Source: an uncultured candidate division WPS-2 bacterium (GTDB taxonomy: Bacteria > Vulcanimicrobiota > Vulcanimicrobiia > Vulcanimicrobiales > Vulcanimicrobiaceae). From it: 64,000 nt of DNA. Under the pieces are notes generated by a model. That model was not told the origin of the DNA. It saw only the letters and a program-made list of their open reading frames with translations, and searched no databases. The stretch spans positions 25,483 through 89,482 of the forward strand of contig CALEYW010000061.1 of assembly GCA_937927945.1 (NCBI GenBank), in the 5' to 3' direction. Positions 41,687-49,889 of this stretch are shown here, piece after piece (position 1 is the stretch's first letter; the number at the start of each line of letters is the position of its first letter). A program made the position numbers and the translations under genes.

Positions 41687-42298
41687 ATGACGACCGTCGG
41701 AGCCCTGGTACTATCTGTCCTGACCGCCTTCACCGCCCCTGCGGTGCCGTCGCCCTCCGACGTCGTATGGACCGCCGACGACACGCAATCCAACGTGACG
41801 CTGTCCATCTCGGAGCTGCTCTTCGCGAAGATCGGCGGCATGATCCCGATTCAGTCGGCGACGATCGTGACCACCGACGGAGGCGTCCCGCTCGAGGTGG
41901 ACGCAACCCTCGATGCGGCCCTGCTCGACACGCACAACCCGGGGCGCGACGCTCAGCTGCGCAGCCAGAAGTTCTTCAACGTGGCGCGCTTCCCCACGAT
42001 AGGTTTCGCCAGCGAGCGCGTCACCGCGACGGGTCCGCAATCCTTCGCGATCGACGGTGAGCTCTCGATGCGCGGCGTCACTCATCCGCTGCACCTCGAC
42101 GGAGCGGTCACCGGCGTTCGCCGCGACGCGGACGGCCGCGAACGCGCGCGCTACGAAGCGACGGGACGATTTCGCCGCTCCGACTACGGCATCACGTACG
42201 CCAACGTCGTCGTCAGCGACGAGGTCGCCCTGGACATCGTCATCGAAGCAAGCGCTCCACCGCCGGCGTCAACCAGCGCGCCCGCCGCCGTGCGCTAG
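41687..42298 (+). CDS. Exported YceI family lipid/isoprenoid-binding protein
   Basis: A 203-residue protein with a signal peptide (VLSVLTAFTAPAVPSP) and the YceI lipocalin-like barrel: WTADDTQSNVTLSISEL, HNPGRDAQLRSQKFFNVARF, ELSMRGVTHPLHL and RSDYGITYAN. Periplasmic YceI proteins bind polyisoprenoids or quinone-like lipids. A Pro/Ala/Ser tail ends the protein. Its last four bases overlap the convergent HAD gene. Confidence 0.86.
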   Translation: MTTVGALVLSVLTAFTAPAVPSPSDVVWTADDTQSNVTLSISELLFAKIGGMIPIQSATIVTTDGGVPLEVDATLDAALLDTHNPGRDAQLRSQKFFNVARFPTIGFASERVTATGPQSFAIDGELSMRGVTHPLHLDGAVTGVRRDADGRERARYEATGRFRRSDYGITYANVVVSDEVALDIVIEASAPPPASTSAPAAVR

Positions 42299-42936
42299 CG
42301 CTGTTCGCCGATCGCGGCTTCGAGCTCGCCGAAGCTTCGCACGCAGCGCTCGCCGAAGGCGCACGTTCCGAAGCCGTATGCGGCATGGATGAACGGGACG
42401 CCGTTTGCGTGGGCGGCTTCGCGGTCACCCTCGCCGTCGCCGATGAAGATCGGCGCGCGCAGCGCGTTGCGTTCGATGACGCGGCGCAGGTTTTCGGCTT
42501 TGGGGCGGCCGGTGTTGCCCCAGCACTCGATGTCGCGGAACAGCGGCGTGAAACCGCTCCAGGCCAGGAAGCTCTCGATGTAGCCGGCTTGGCAGTTGCT
42601 CACGATGTAGAGCGGGCAGCGCGCGGCAAGACGCGGCAGCCCCGCCGCGACGCCCGGATACAAGACCCCGCCGGACTCCGCGACGATCTGATTGTCCCCA
42701 GACATCGTCTCGTCGATCAAGACCCGCACGTCGGGTTCCGGCAAGCCGTCGAAGACGGTGCGGATGCATTCCTCGTGCGGGCGCCCGGTCACGCTGCGAA
42801 CGTCGCCGTCGGTGATCTCGCGAAACGGGATCGCGTGCCGGGCGATGATCCGGTTCCAACCGACCGCGCACGCCGCGGACGTGTCCCACAGCGTCCCGTC
42901 GAGATCGAAGACGATCGCGTCGAACGGTTCAGCCAC
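42295..42936 (-). CDS. HAD-superfamily phosphatase (phosphoglycolate phosphatase-like)
   Basis: A 213-residue HAD hydrolase: FDLDGTLWDT nucleophile motif I, VSNCQAGYIESFL motif II, GRPKAENLRRVI motif III and IGDGEGDREAAHANGV motif IV. The helical cap between motifs I and II is of the Gph/PgmB type. Substrate unknown. Its ATG overlaps the upstream hydrolase stop by eight bases. Confidence 0.85.
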   Translation of the reverse strand: MAEPFDAIVFDLDGTLWDTSAACAVGWNRIIARHAIPFREITDGDVRSVTGRPHEECIRTVFDGLPEPDVRVLIDETMSGDNQIVAESGGVLYPGVAAGLPRLAARCPLYIVSNCQAGYIESFLAWSGFTPLFRDIECWGNTGRPKAENLRRVIERNALRAPIFIGDGEGDREAAHANGVPFIHAAYGFGTCAFGERCVRSFGELEAAIGEQR

Positions 42937-43822
42937 GGACGTCGATCACGCCGTCTTCGTCCCGGGGCGGCGCGTCGAGCATGGCGTGCAGCATCGGCAG
43001 GAAGCGGATCGCCGCTGCATGCCGTCGTTCCGGCTCGATCACGTCGTGCGTGAGCCCCAGACCCACCAGGCGATGCACGCGCACCCGTTCGCCGCCGACC
43101 GCGCGCCAGCGCGCGACCAGATCGTCGATCGCGTGATTGTTCACCGACGTCTCACCCGCGTTGCGCACGATCTCGATGTGGCGCGCCTGCGGCGGACCGG
43201 TGCGCGCGTCTTCGCGCAACGCGTCGGCCAGAGCGAGACCGGCCGCGAGCGAGCGCGTCGTATAGCGATGGTAACCGTGTTCCGGTGTTCCGCGACCCTT
43301 ATCGATCGGATTCCAATACAGGAAGCGATTCGGCGTGCGCTCGAGCATCTTGCGCGCCATCGCATGCCAGTCGCGCGGCAGGCGCTTGATGCCCAGGAAC
43401 GGGGCGACCGCGATCGCGCGATCGACGCGCGCGTCGCGATGGGCCGCGTGCAGCGCGATCGCGCCGCCGAGCGAGAATCCTACCACGGTGACGCTCTCGC
43501 CCAGTTCCGCCGCCGCATCGATGATCGTCGCGCACTGCGCCGTCAATTCTTCGGCCGTCAAGCCGGCCAGCGCTTCTGACATGCGGTCGGCGTGGCCGTG
43601 ACGGGGCAAGCGCGGAATGAGCACGTTCTCGCCGCGCGCGTGACGGACGCGAGCGAACTCGCGCCACGTGCGCGGGCTCGCGGTGAGGCCGTGCAGCAGC
43701 ACCGTCACGTGCGGCGTGCGCCGGCCGTGGTGCAGCACGGTCGAGCGCATCTCCTCGCCGAGCAGCGCGTCCTCGCCCGCGTCGAGCGACGCGACGAGCA
43801 CCCCAGGGTCGAAGCCGTTCAC
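42929..43822 (-). CDS. Alpha/beta hydrolase
   Basis: A 297-residue hydrolase. An oxyanion region LLHGLTASPRTW, the nucleophile elbow GFSLGGAIALH and a late His in RVRVHRLVGLGLTHDVIEP are visible. The closest general resemblance is to monoacylglycerol lipase/carboxylesterase enzymes. No signal peptide. Part of a minus-strand run of overlapping genes from the amidase to the HAD phosphatase. Confidence 0.82.
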   Translation of the reverse strand: MNGFDPGVLVASLDAGEDALLGEEMRSTVLHHGRRTPHVTVLLHGLTASPRTWREFARVRHARGENVLIPRLPRHGHADRMSEALAGLTAEELTAQCATIIDAAAELGESVTVVGFSLGGAIALHAAHRDARVDRAIAVAPFLGIKRLPRDWHAMARKMLERTPNRFLYWNPIDKGRGTPEHGYHRYTTRSLAAGLALADALREDARTGPPQARHIEIVRNAGETSVNNHAIDDLVARWRAVGGERVRVHRLVGLGLTHDVIEPERRHAAAIRFLPMLHAMLDAPPRDEDGVIDVRG

Positions 43823-44205
43823 GGGTTGACCAGCGCGATCAGCGCGAAGCGCCGCGTATCGGTCGCGATGTCCTCAGTCACGATTGCCTCATTGAGCGAC
43901 CTCGCCGCTTCGCGCGCGAAGACGCGCGCTTTCGGCGACCCGATCGCGGCGATCGCCGTCGCGCCCGCGATCAGATCGTCCACCGCGCGCACGAAGCCGT
44001 CGTGGATCGCGCGCTCGGCATCGCGCTCGAGGATGCGGGTGCCGGCGGCGCCGCTGGCGAGCATCAGGACGTAGTCGAGTGCGGCCGCGGTCGCCAGCGT
44101 CCGCTCCTTCAGCGGCGCGAAACGCGGCTCGTCGCCGAACTCGCCGACGGCGCGCATCAGCAACGCCTGAAGGGCGATCACGACTTGCGTTCGCTCAGCG
44201 CCCAT
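43819..44205 (-). CDS. Hypothetical helical protein
   Basis: A 128-residue protein, probably all-helical, rich in Ala, without cysteine or signal peptide. Its ATG lies 28 bases inside the NUDIX gene and its stop forms ATGA with the hydrolase gene, which argues for translation in this operon. I recognise no family; a small four-helix protein is all that can be said. Confidence 0.55.
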   Translation of the reverse strand: MGAERTQVVIALQALLMRAVGEFGDEPRFAPLKERTLATAAALDYVLMLASGAAGTRILERDAERAIHDGFVRAVDDLIAGATAIAAIGSPKARVFAREAARSLNEAIVTEDIATDTRRFALIALVNP

Positions 44206-44702
44206 AGCACCGCCACCTGCGTCTTCGCGTCGGGCAACTCGTCGTCACGAATCTTGCGCCACAGGTCGTCGAGCGAGAAGATGCCGAGCTCGATCTCTTC
44301 GTCGTCGTCGGGCTCCGCCTCGCCGATGTCGTAACCGTGCACCACGCAGAAATGCAGCAGCTCCTCGCAAAACCCGGGCGCCGAGTAAGCCGACCATAGG
44401 CGCTCGACGCGTCGCGCGCGGTATCCGGTTTCTTCGCGCAGTTCGCGCACCGCCGCATCTTCCGGCGACTCGCCGGGGTCCATGCCGCCGGCGACGACCT
44501 CCCAATTGCGGCGTCTGAGCGGGTGACGGTATTGCCGCACCAGCAGCATCTCGTCCGGCCGCGGGCGCACGATCACCGCGACCGCCTCCGCATGTTCGAC
44601 CACCTCGACGTCATGCGGCCGCCCGCCCTTACCGGGCAGCGTGTCGACGCGCAAGCTCACCACTCGGCCGTCGTAGACGCGGCGCGATTTCAAGGGCTGC
44701 AT
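44178..44702 (-). CDS. NUDIX hydrolase (ADP-ribose pyrophosphatase type)
   Basis: A 174-residue NUDIX enzyme. The NUDIX box runs from GGMDPGES to REETGY, preceded by LLVRQYRHPLRRRNWEV, and the C-terminal part has SAYSAPGFCEELLHFCV, the pattern of ADP-ribose and sugar-nucleotide pyrophosphatases. The ATG at 44702 shares a base with the amidase stop (TGATG). The frame is open to 44795 but that part is the amidase antisense frame. Confidence 0.88.
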   Translation of the reverse strand: MQPLKSRRVYDGRVVSLRVDTLPGKGGRPHDVEVVEHAEAVAVIVRPRPDEMLLVRQYRHPLRRRNWEVVAGGMDPGESPEDAAVRELREETGYRARRVERLWSAYSAPGFCEELLHFCVVHGYDIGEAEPDDDEEIELGIFSLDDLWRKIRDDELPDAKTQVAVLWALSERKS

Positions 44703-46294
44703 CAGAGGGCCGGCGGCAGGGCGGGATATTCCGAATTCGCGGAGAGCGCACGCTCGAGTTCCGCCATCACTGCGAGCACCAGGTCCTCGCGCCAATGCCG
44801 CGCGATGACCTGCACGCCGATCGGAAGGCCGGCGGCGCCGCGTTCGACCTCGGCTGCCGCGCGATCGACGACGTCGCGGCCGGCCGAGCGCGGCCGCGCT
44901 TCGTCGTCGCGCACGCGAGTCACCGGAACGACGCCGGCGGGCATGCCGAGCAAGTTGTAGAGCATCGAGTAGCTCGCCGCCGTCGCGAGATAATAGGCGC
45001 CGCCGTGCGTAAGCGCGGGGAGCGCGTGCGCAGGCGCGACGAGCGCATCGATGCCGAGCCGGTCGAGTTCGGCGATGAACCGCCGGCGATACGTGTTCTG
45101 CGCCTCGACGAGCGACCAGAAGCCGTCGGCCGACGAAGGCCGGATCGCGGCGATCTGTCGGCTCATCCGCTGCTGGCCGAGCGCCGCCGCAAGGCCGGTC
45201 AGGGCGGGACGCAGCACGTTCGGAATCGCCGCGAGCTGCAGCAGCCCGCTCACCCGCCGGTCGCGCGCGCCCTTCCCGAGCCGCCGTTTCGCGCTGCGCG
45301 CGCCGTCGGCGGCGAGGATCGCCAAGAACGTTTTGATCGCGGATCCGACGTCGGGCGGCGCGAACGGGACGACGTCGGCGCCCAGCGCGCGCAGTGCAGC
45401 GGCAGACTCCGCGACGGCGCGCTTTACCGCCGGCGATGCCGGAAAGAAGCCGTCGTCGTCATACGTGCCGATCCGCAAGCGCGCAACGTTCACTTCGCCG
45501 GGCTCGCGCCACGGCACCGGTGGGACCGCCGGATCGAAACGGTCCTGGCCGGGCGCCGCCAGCACGCGCATCGCGAGAACGAGATCCTCGACGCGCCGCG
45601 CCATCGGTCCGGGCTGCGAGACGATCGCGATCTGGCCTTCGGCGAATCCGGGGCCGCGCGCGTCTTCGTTGGTCAGCCGGCCGGTGGTGGGTTTGAGCGC
45701 GGAGATCGCGCAGGCGTGACTCGGCGCGCGCAAGCTGCCGCCGATGTCGCTGCCGAGCCCGAGCGGCGAACCGCAGGCCGCGATGATCGCGGCCTCACCG
45801 CCGCTGCTGCCGCCGCACGACCGCTCCAGGTTCCACGGGTTGTTGGTGCGGCCGTACACGGGATTGTCGGACTCGTTGTAGATCAGCAGCTGCGGAACGT
45901 TGGTCTTGGCGAGCACGATCGCGCCCGCCGCCCGCAAGCGCGTGACGAGCGGTCCGTCCTCGACGTCGTCACGCGCGCCCGCGACGCCGAGCGTCGCCGG
46001 CGTGCCGGCGACCATGAACTGTTCCTTGATCGTGATCGGCACGCCGTGCAGCGGCCCCAGCGGCGCGCCGTCGCGGACCGCCGCATCGGCCAGTTCTGCT
46101 TCGGCCCGCGCCGCGTCGAAGCGGCGCACGACGACGGCGTTCAGTTTCGGATCGACCGCGCCGATGCGCGCGATGTGCGCCGCGACGACGTCGCGCGAGC
46201 TCCAGCGTCCCGCCGCGATACCGCGCGCGAGTTCCGCGGCGCCGAATCGTTCGAGCGCTTCGGGCGGGGCGACGGCGGAAGGCTGCGTGTCCAC
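44702..46294 (-). CDS. Amidase signature family enzyme
   Basis: A 530-residue amidase. The Ser-Ser-Lys machinery is visible: Lys in VPITIKEQF, cis-Ser in RSCGGSSGGEA and nucleophile Ser in LGSDIGGSLR. Relation to GatA and to fatty-acid/aryl amidases is clear, but no GatB or GatC is nearby, so a catabolic amidase is more likely than amidotransferase. A GTG at 46294 is the best start; the longer frame to 46414 overlaps another gene and is Ser/Arg-rich. Confidence 0.88.
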   Translation of the reverse strand: MDTQPSAVAPPEALERFGAAELARGIAAGRWSSRDVVAAHIARIGAVDPKLNAVVVRRFDAARAEAELADAAVRDGAPLGPLHGVPITIKEQFMVAGTPATLGVAGARDDVEDGPLVTRLRAAGAIVLAKTNVPQLLIYNESDNPVYGRTNNPWNLERSCGGSSGGEAAIIAACGSPLGLGSDIGGSLRAPSHACAISALKPTTGRLTNEDARGPGFAEGQIAIVSQPGPMARRVEDLVLAMRVLAAPGQDRFDPAVPPVPWREPGEVNVARLRIGTYDDDGFFPASPAVKRAVAESAAALRALGADVVPFAPPDVGSAIKTFLAILAADGARSAKRRLGKGARDRRVSGLLQLAAIPNVLRPALTGLAAALGQQRMSRQIAAIRPSSADGFWSLVEAQNTYRRRFIAELDRLGIDALVAPAHALPALTHGGAYYLATAASYSMLYNLLGMPAGVVPVTRVRDDEARPRSAGRDVVDRAAAEVERGAAGLPIGVQVIARHWREDLVLAVMAELERALSANSEYPALPPAL

Positions 46295-46337
46295 CCGTGG
46301 GTCTTCTCGTACGGCGTCCGCGAAGCCCGCGTTCAAC

Positions 46338-47213
46338 CTAGATGACCGTCGTGTTCGAGAGTTCTTCGAGGAGCGTCGGGCGATGCGGCTCCCAGCGGAG
46401 CTCGCGCGCCGCACGGCTGCTGTCTATCTGCAGATCCGATGCCAGCGCGTCGGCGAACGGTCCCATCATCCCGCGCGCATCCTCCAGCGTAACGTGCGCG
46501 ACGCCGCCGTCGCCGCCCGCCGCGCGCGAGGCCGCGTGCGCGACCTCGAGGTACGGCACGGAGGCGCCGCGGCTCGCATTGTAGACGCCGCGCGCGATTC
46601 GTTTGTCGATCGCGAGCGCGTAGAGCTCGGCAAGCGCGTCGTGCCGTACCAGCGGCCAGCGATTCTTGCCGTCACCGATCACGCGCAGTTGCGAAGTGCG
46701 GGCCTGCTCGACCATCATCCCGGGGATCCCGCCGCCGTCGCCGTACACCAGCCCCGGCCGGATCACGATCGTGCGCAAGCGGCCTTCCTGCGCGAGCACC
46801 ATCTGTTCGTGTGCCGGGCGCCACGCGACGATGTCGAACGGCGCGAGCGGCGCGTCTTCCGCGACGACGGCGTCGCCGCGCGATCCGTATACCCACACGC
46901 CGCTCGTATAGACGAACGTCTTCCCCTCCGGAAGCGCGTCGAGCAGCACCGCGAGCGCGCGTTCCCCCACGGCGACGCCGTCGGCCGACTGTTCCTGCGC
47001 GAGAGAAATGACCGCGTCCGCATGCGCGGCTTCCGCGCGCAAAATGTCGAGATCGCGCAGCTCGCCGCGCACGGGTTCCGCGCCGGCAGCGCGCACCTTG
47101 CTCTCCGCCTCGTCGCTGCGCGCCAGGGCGCGGACGATGTGCGTCCCGCGGCGCAGCTCCCGAATGACGCTCGCCCCGATGAACCCGCTTCCGCCCGTAA
47201 CGAAGATCGGCAC
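46338..47213 (-). CDS. Atypical NAD-dependent epimerase/dehydratase family SDR
   Basis: A 291-residue Rossmann protein starting PIFVTGGSGFIGASVIREL, with RGELRDLDILR and VIRPGLVYGDGGG. The usual catalytic YxxxK is replaced by RPAHEQM, so it is an atypical SDR that may bind a nucleotide without epimerase chemistry. 43 bases upstream of the amidase. Confidence 0.8.
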   Translation of the reverse strand: MPIFVTGGSGFIGASVIRELRRGTHIVRALARSDEAESKVRAAGAEPVRGELRDLDILRAEAAHADAVISLAQEQSADGVAVGERALAVLLDALPEGKTFVYTSGVWVYGSRGDAVVAEDAPLAPFDIVAWRPAHEQMVLAQEGRLRTIVIRPGLVYGDGGGIPGMMVEQARTSQLRVIGDGKNRWPLVRHDALAELYALAIDKRIARGVYNASRGASVPYLEVAHAASRAAGGDGGVAHVTLEDARGMMGPFADALASDLQIDSSRAARELRWEPHRPTLLEELSNTTVI

Positions 47214-47216
47214 GCT

Positions 47217-47576
47217 CTATTCCTCCGCGGCACGCGGCCGCTTCGCGATGGTGATGATGTCGAAGATGATCGCGACTTCGATCGCGGTGATGCAGGCGCG
47301 GATCGCCCAATGCGGAGCCCAGTCGATCGTGATCAGCGCCAGAATCGCCGAGACGCAATAGGCGACGGCTTTGGTGACGTCGGCCCGTACGGTTGGCGAC
47401 GACGGATCGTACGCGCGACGGATCATGACGAACGTCGCCGCGATCGCCACGCCCAGCATCAGCGTACCCAGCAGACGATGCGCCGCCAAGAAGTGGAGGA
47501 CGGGAACAGCGCCGATCGCGACGAGCGCTGCGATCACGACGAGCCAAGCGATTTCGGGGAGGCGGGTGTCCTTCAC
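47217..47576 (-). CDS. Small integral membrane protein
   Basis: A 119-residue protein with about four hydrophobic helices (IAWLVVIAALVAIGAVPVL, LLGTLMLGVAIAATFVMI, AVAYCVSAILALITI, ACITAIEVAIIFDIITI) and a charged tail KRPRAAEE. GTG at 47576 is chosen because residues before it are Arg-rich and overlap the divergent gene. Family not recognised. Confidence 0.6.
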   Translation of the reverse strand: MKDTRLPEIAWLVVIAALVAIGAVPVLHFLAAHRLLGTLMLGVAIAATFVMIRRAYDPSSPTVRADVTKAVAYCVSAILALITIDWAPHWAIRACITAIEVAIIFDIITIAKRPRAAEE

Positions 47577-47631
47577 GACCCGCGTCGTTCGGGGAACGGG
47601 CGCCGAGAATCTTCCTGCGGAAGCCGGACGG

Positions 47632-48402
47632 GTGCCCACCCTCCTGAGCCCACACAACCCCCGGATCGAGCGCGTCCGCGAGCTGCTCGCCGCGAAGGGC
47701 CGGCGCGCCGCCGGCCGGTTCGCCGCCGAAGGACCGACCCTGCTCGCGGAGGCGGACCGCAGCGGCGTCGCCGCCTGCGAGATCTACGGGACCGAGGCCG
47801 CCCTGGCCCGGATCGACGCCGGCCGCTACGAAGCCGCCGGAATCCCGGTGTACGCGCTGGCCGAGCGGAGCTTCAGCCGGATCTCCGACCTGGAGACCCC
47901 GACCGGAATCCTCGGCATCTTCGACTTGCCGATCCGGACGGCGGCCGGCGTCATGGCCCTGCCGGGCGCCGTGCTGCTCCTGGCGGGGGTCAACGACCCC
48001 GGCAACGCCGGGACACTGGTCCGCTCGGCTGAGGCGTTCGGGGCGGCTGGTGTCCTCTTCGGCCGCGGCGGGGCCGACCCGTACTCGCCCAAGGTCGTGC
48101 GGGCGGCGATGGGCTCGATTTTCCGTCTTGCGGTCGCCCAGGTCGATGCCGAGGAGGTTCTCGCGGCAGCACAAGCGAGCGGCAGGCCGGTGATCGCCAC
48201 CGACGTCGACGGCGAGGACCTCGATGGCGCGACGCTGCCGGCGAACGCCGTCCTTGCCGTCGGAAACGAGCGGCGAGGGGTTCGGGACTGGCTGCCACGC
48301 TGGGACCGCGCCGTCCGCATCCCGCAGCGGGACGCCGCCGAGAGTTTGAACGCCGCGGTCGCGGGCAGCATCGTCCTGTACGAATCTTCGCGTGTCAAGT
48401 AG
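47632..48402 (+). CDS. SpoU/TrmH-family RNA 2'-O-methyltransferase
   Basis: A 256-residue SPOUT enzyme. An N-terminal substrate-binding domain (SPHNPRIERVRELLAAKGRR, FAAEGPTLL) precedes the knotted SAM-binding domain with AGVNDPGNAGTLVRSAEAFG, SMGSIFRL-like SPKVVRAAMGSIFRL, VGNERRG and PQRDAAESLNAAVAGSI. It probably methylates 23S rRNA ribose. GTG at 47632 is the assigned start. It is commonly found just upstream of pheST, as here. Confidence 0.9.
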   Translation: MPTLLSPHNPRIERVRELLAAKGRRAAGRFAAEGPTLLAEADRSGVAACEIYGTEAALARIDAGRYEAAGIPVYALAERSFSRISDLETPTGILGIFDLPIRTAAGVMALPGAVLLLAGVNDPGNAGTLVRSAEAFGAAGVLFGRGGADPYSPKVVRAAMGSIFRLAVAQVDAEEVLAAAQASGRPVIATDVDGEDLDGATLPANAVLAVGNERRGVRDWLPRWDRAVRIPQRDAAESLNAAVAGSIVLYESSRVK

Positions 48403-48438
48403 CTGTCAAGTCGCCGAAAAAGCCTGATCTGTCAAGAC

Positions 48439-48468
48439 TTGGCGGCCCCCAATCCCCGGTGCTATACT
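48439..48468 (+). promoter_or_regulatory. Sigma70-type promoter for the YqzL-like/pheST unit
   Basis: TTGGCG (48439-48444) and TATACT (48463-48468) are 18 bases apart, a good housekeeping promoter, and lie 36-60 bases after the methyltransferase stop. Transcription would start near 48475 and include the small ORF at 48528. Confidence 0.65.
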
Positions 48469-48527
48469 CCCCTTGCCGACGCCGCAAGCGCGCCAACCGC
48501 AGGACAAAAGAGGGAACCGCCAGAGCC

Positions 48528-48626
48528 ATGCGCACCTCCGAGATCTTCTGGAAATTGTTCTCCACGACGGGATCGATCAACGCGTACCTGATGTACCGGC
48601 ACTTGCATCCTACGCCCGCGGCCTGA
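48528..48626 (+). CDS. YqzL-like small peptide upstream of pheS
   Basis: A 32-residue ORF, with FWKLFSTTGSINAYLMYRHL, which resembles the YqzL-type small-protein pattern (W..F..TG.I..YL.YK). An AGAGGGA sequence lies upstream. It also contains two Phe, one Trp and two Tyr codons and precedes pheST, so a leader-peptide role in control of phenylalanyl-tRNA synthetase cannot be excluded. Too short for routine gene finders. Confidence 0.6.
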   Translation: MRTSEIFWKLFSTTGSINAYLMYRHLHPTPAA

Positions 48627-48683
48627 CGCGGGCAGCTCCACGGCCGGCGCCGGCGGAGCGAAACACCGGAAAGACGTTGCTCT

Positions 48684-48709
48684 ACGCCCGGTCCACCAGG
48701 ATCGGGCGT
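48684..48709 (+). promoter_or_regulatory. Stable hairpin before the pheS start
   Basis: Eleven pairs (48684-48694 with 48699-48709, one G-U) close a four-base ACCA loop, only 13 bases before the first pheS ATG. There is no U-tract after it, so it is not a conventional terminator. It could modulate translation or be part of an attenuation structure with the upstream GC-rich stem at 48634-48658. Confidence 0.45.
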
Positions 48710-48722
48710 TCGCATTTGCAGT

Positions 48723-49772
48723 ATGACGATGATCGGGATGAGTGAACTCGAAGCCAACCTGGCCGCGCTGACCGCGCGTTTTGACGCCGCGGTCGCAAAC
48801 GCGTCCGATGGGCGCGCCCTCGACGAGGTCCGCGTCGCGTTTCTGGGCCGCAGCGGCGAGGTCACCGGCGTGCGGCGTGGGATCGGAAACCTGCCGCCCG
48901 CGGAACGGCCCAGTGCCGGCAAGGTGATCAACGCCGCGGTCGAGGCGATGGAAGCGAAATTGACCGAGGCGGCAGCCGGGATCGATCGCGCCGCGCTGGA
49001 ACGATCGCTCGGCGATACGATCGACGTCACCTTCCCGGGTCCGCCGGCGACGATCGGCGCGCTCCACCCCGTCCGCCAGATCGGGATCGACGTCGCGCGC
49101 TATTTCACCCGGCACGGTTTCGCCGTCGTGCTCGGACCCGAGATCGAAACCGACGCCAACAATTTCGACGCGCTCAACATCCCGCCCGACCATCCGGCGC
49201 GCGAAGGGCTGGACTCGTTCTACCTGCGCCCCGACCTGCTGCTGCGCACGCACACCTCGCCGATGCAAGTGCGGTCGATGCGGCAGCACGGCCCGCCGAT
49301 CGCGATCATCGTGCCGGGCAAGGCCTATCGCCGCGACGCAGTCGACGCCCGCCACCTCTACATGTTCCACCAAGTCGAAGGTCTGATGGTCGGACGGGGC
49401 ATCCACTTCGGCCACCTCAAGGGCATGCTCGTCGGGATGTGCCGCGAGCTGTTCGGGCCGAGCGCCGACGTGCGCTTTCGCCCGTCGTTCTTCCCGTTCA
49501 CCGAACCCTCTGCGGAGATCGACGTGAAGTGTCCGGCGTGTGAAGGCCGCGGGGGGGAATGCCGGACCTGCGGCGGCAGCGGCTGGATCGAGATCGGCGG
49601 CTCGGGGATGGTGCATCCGAACGTGCTGCGTTCGGTCGGCTACGATCCCGACGACGTCTCCGGCTGGGCCTTCGGCTGCGGTCTCGAACGCATCGCGATG
49701 AAGCGCTACGACATCGACGACATCCGCGCATTCGTGGAAAACCAACCCAGCTTCGCAGAGGGCTTATCATAA
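48723..49772 (+). CDS. pheS: Phenylalanyl-tRNA synthetase alpha subunit
   Basis: A 349-residue class II synthetase subunit. An N-terminal coiled-coil arm (LEANLAALTARFDAAV) is followed by the catalytic domain: HTSPMQVRSM, RRDAVDARHLYMFHQVEG, FRPSFFPFTEPSAEID, a CPACEGRGGECRTCGG segment typical of many bacterial PheS proteins, and GCGLERIAM motif 3. Three in-frame ATGs (48723, 48729, 48738) exist; none has a strong ribosome-binding site, so the start is uncertain. Confidence 0.95.
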   Translation: MTMIGMSELEANLAALTARFDAAVANASDGRALDEVRVAFLGRSGEVTGVRRGIGNLPPAERPSAGKVINAAVEAMEAKLTEAAAGIDRAALERSLGDTIDVTFPGPPATIGALHPVRQIGIDVARYFTRHGFAVVLGPEIETDANNFDALNIPPDHPAREGLDSFYLRPDLLLRTHTSPMQVRSMRQHGPPIAIIVPGKAYRRDAVDARHLYMFHQVEGLMVGRGIHFGHLKGMLVGMCRELFGPSADVRFRPSFFPFTEPSAEIDVKCPACEGRGGECRTCGGSGWIEIGGSGMVHPNVLRSVGYDPDDVSGWAFGCGLERIAMKRYDIDDIRAFVENQPSFAEGLS

Positions 49773-49839
49773 TGGCGGCGGACCGAGCGCAGTGTGATGG
49801 TGCATTGAGGATACGGTTGTTGCGAGGTCGGACCGGGGG

Positions 49840-49858
49840 CCCCACGCTTTGCGTGGGG
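49840..49858 (+). promoter_or_regulatory. Perfect hairpin in the pheS-pheT gap
   Basis: CCCCACGCTTTGCGTGGGG is a perfect 8-bp stem with a three-base loop in the 117-base gap between pheS and pheT. GGCGC/GCGCC further on (49859-49882) can form a second stem. In a genome where neighbouring genes usually overlap, this gap is unusual. Processing or differential expression of the two subunits is one option; a mobile repeat is another. Confidence 0.5.
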
Positions 49859-49889
49859 GGCGCGGAGCCTCGGGCGGAGCGCCTTTAGA

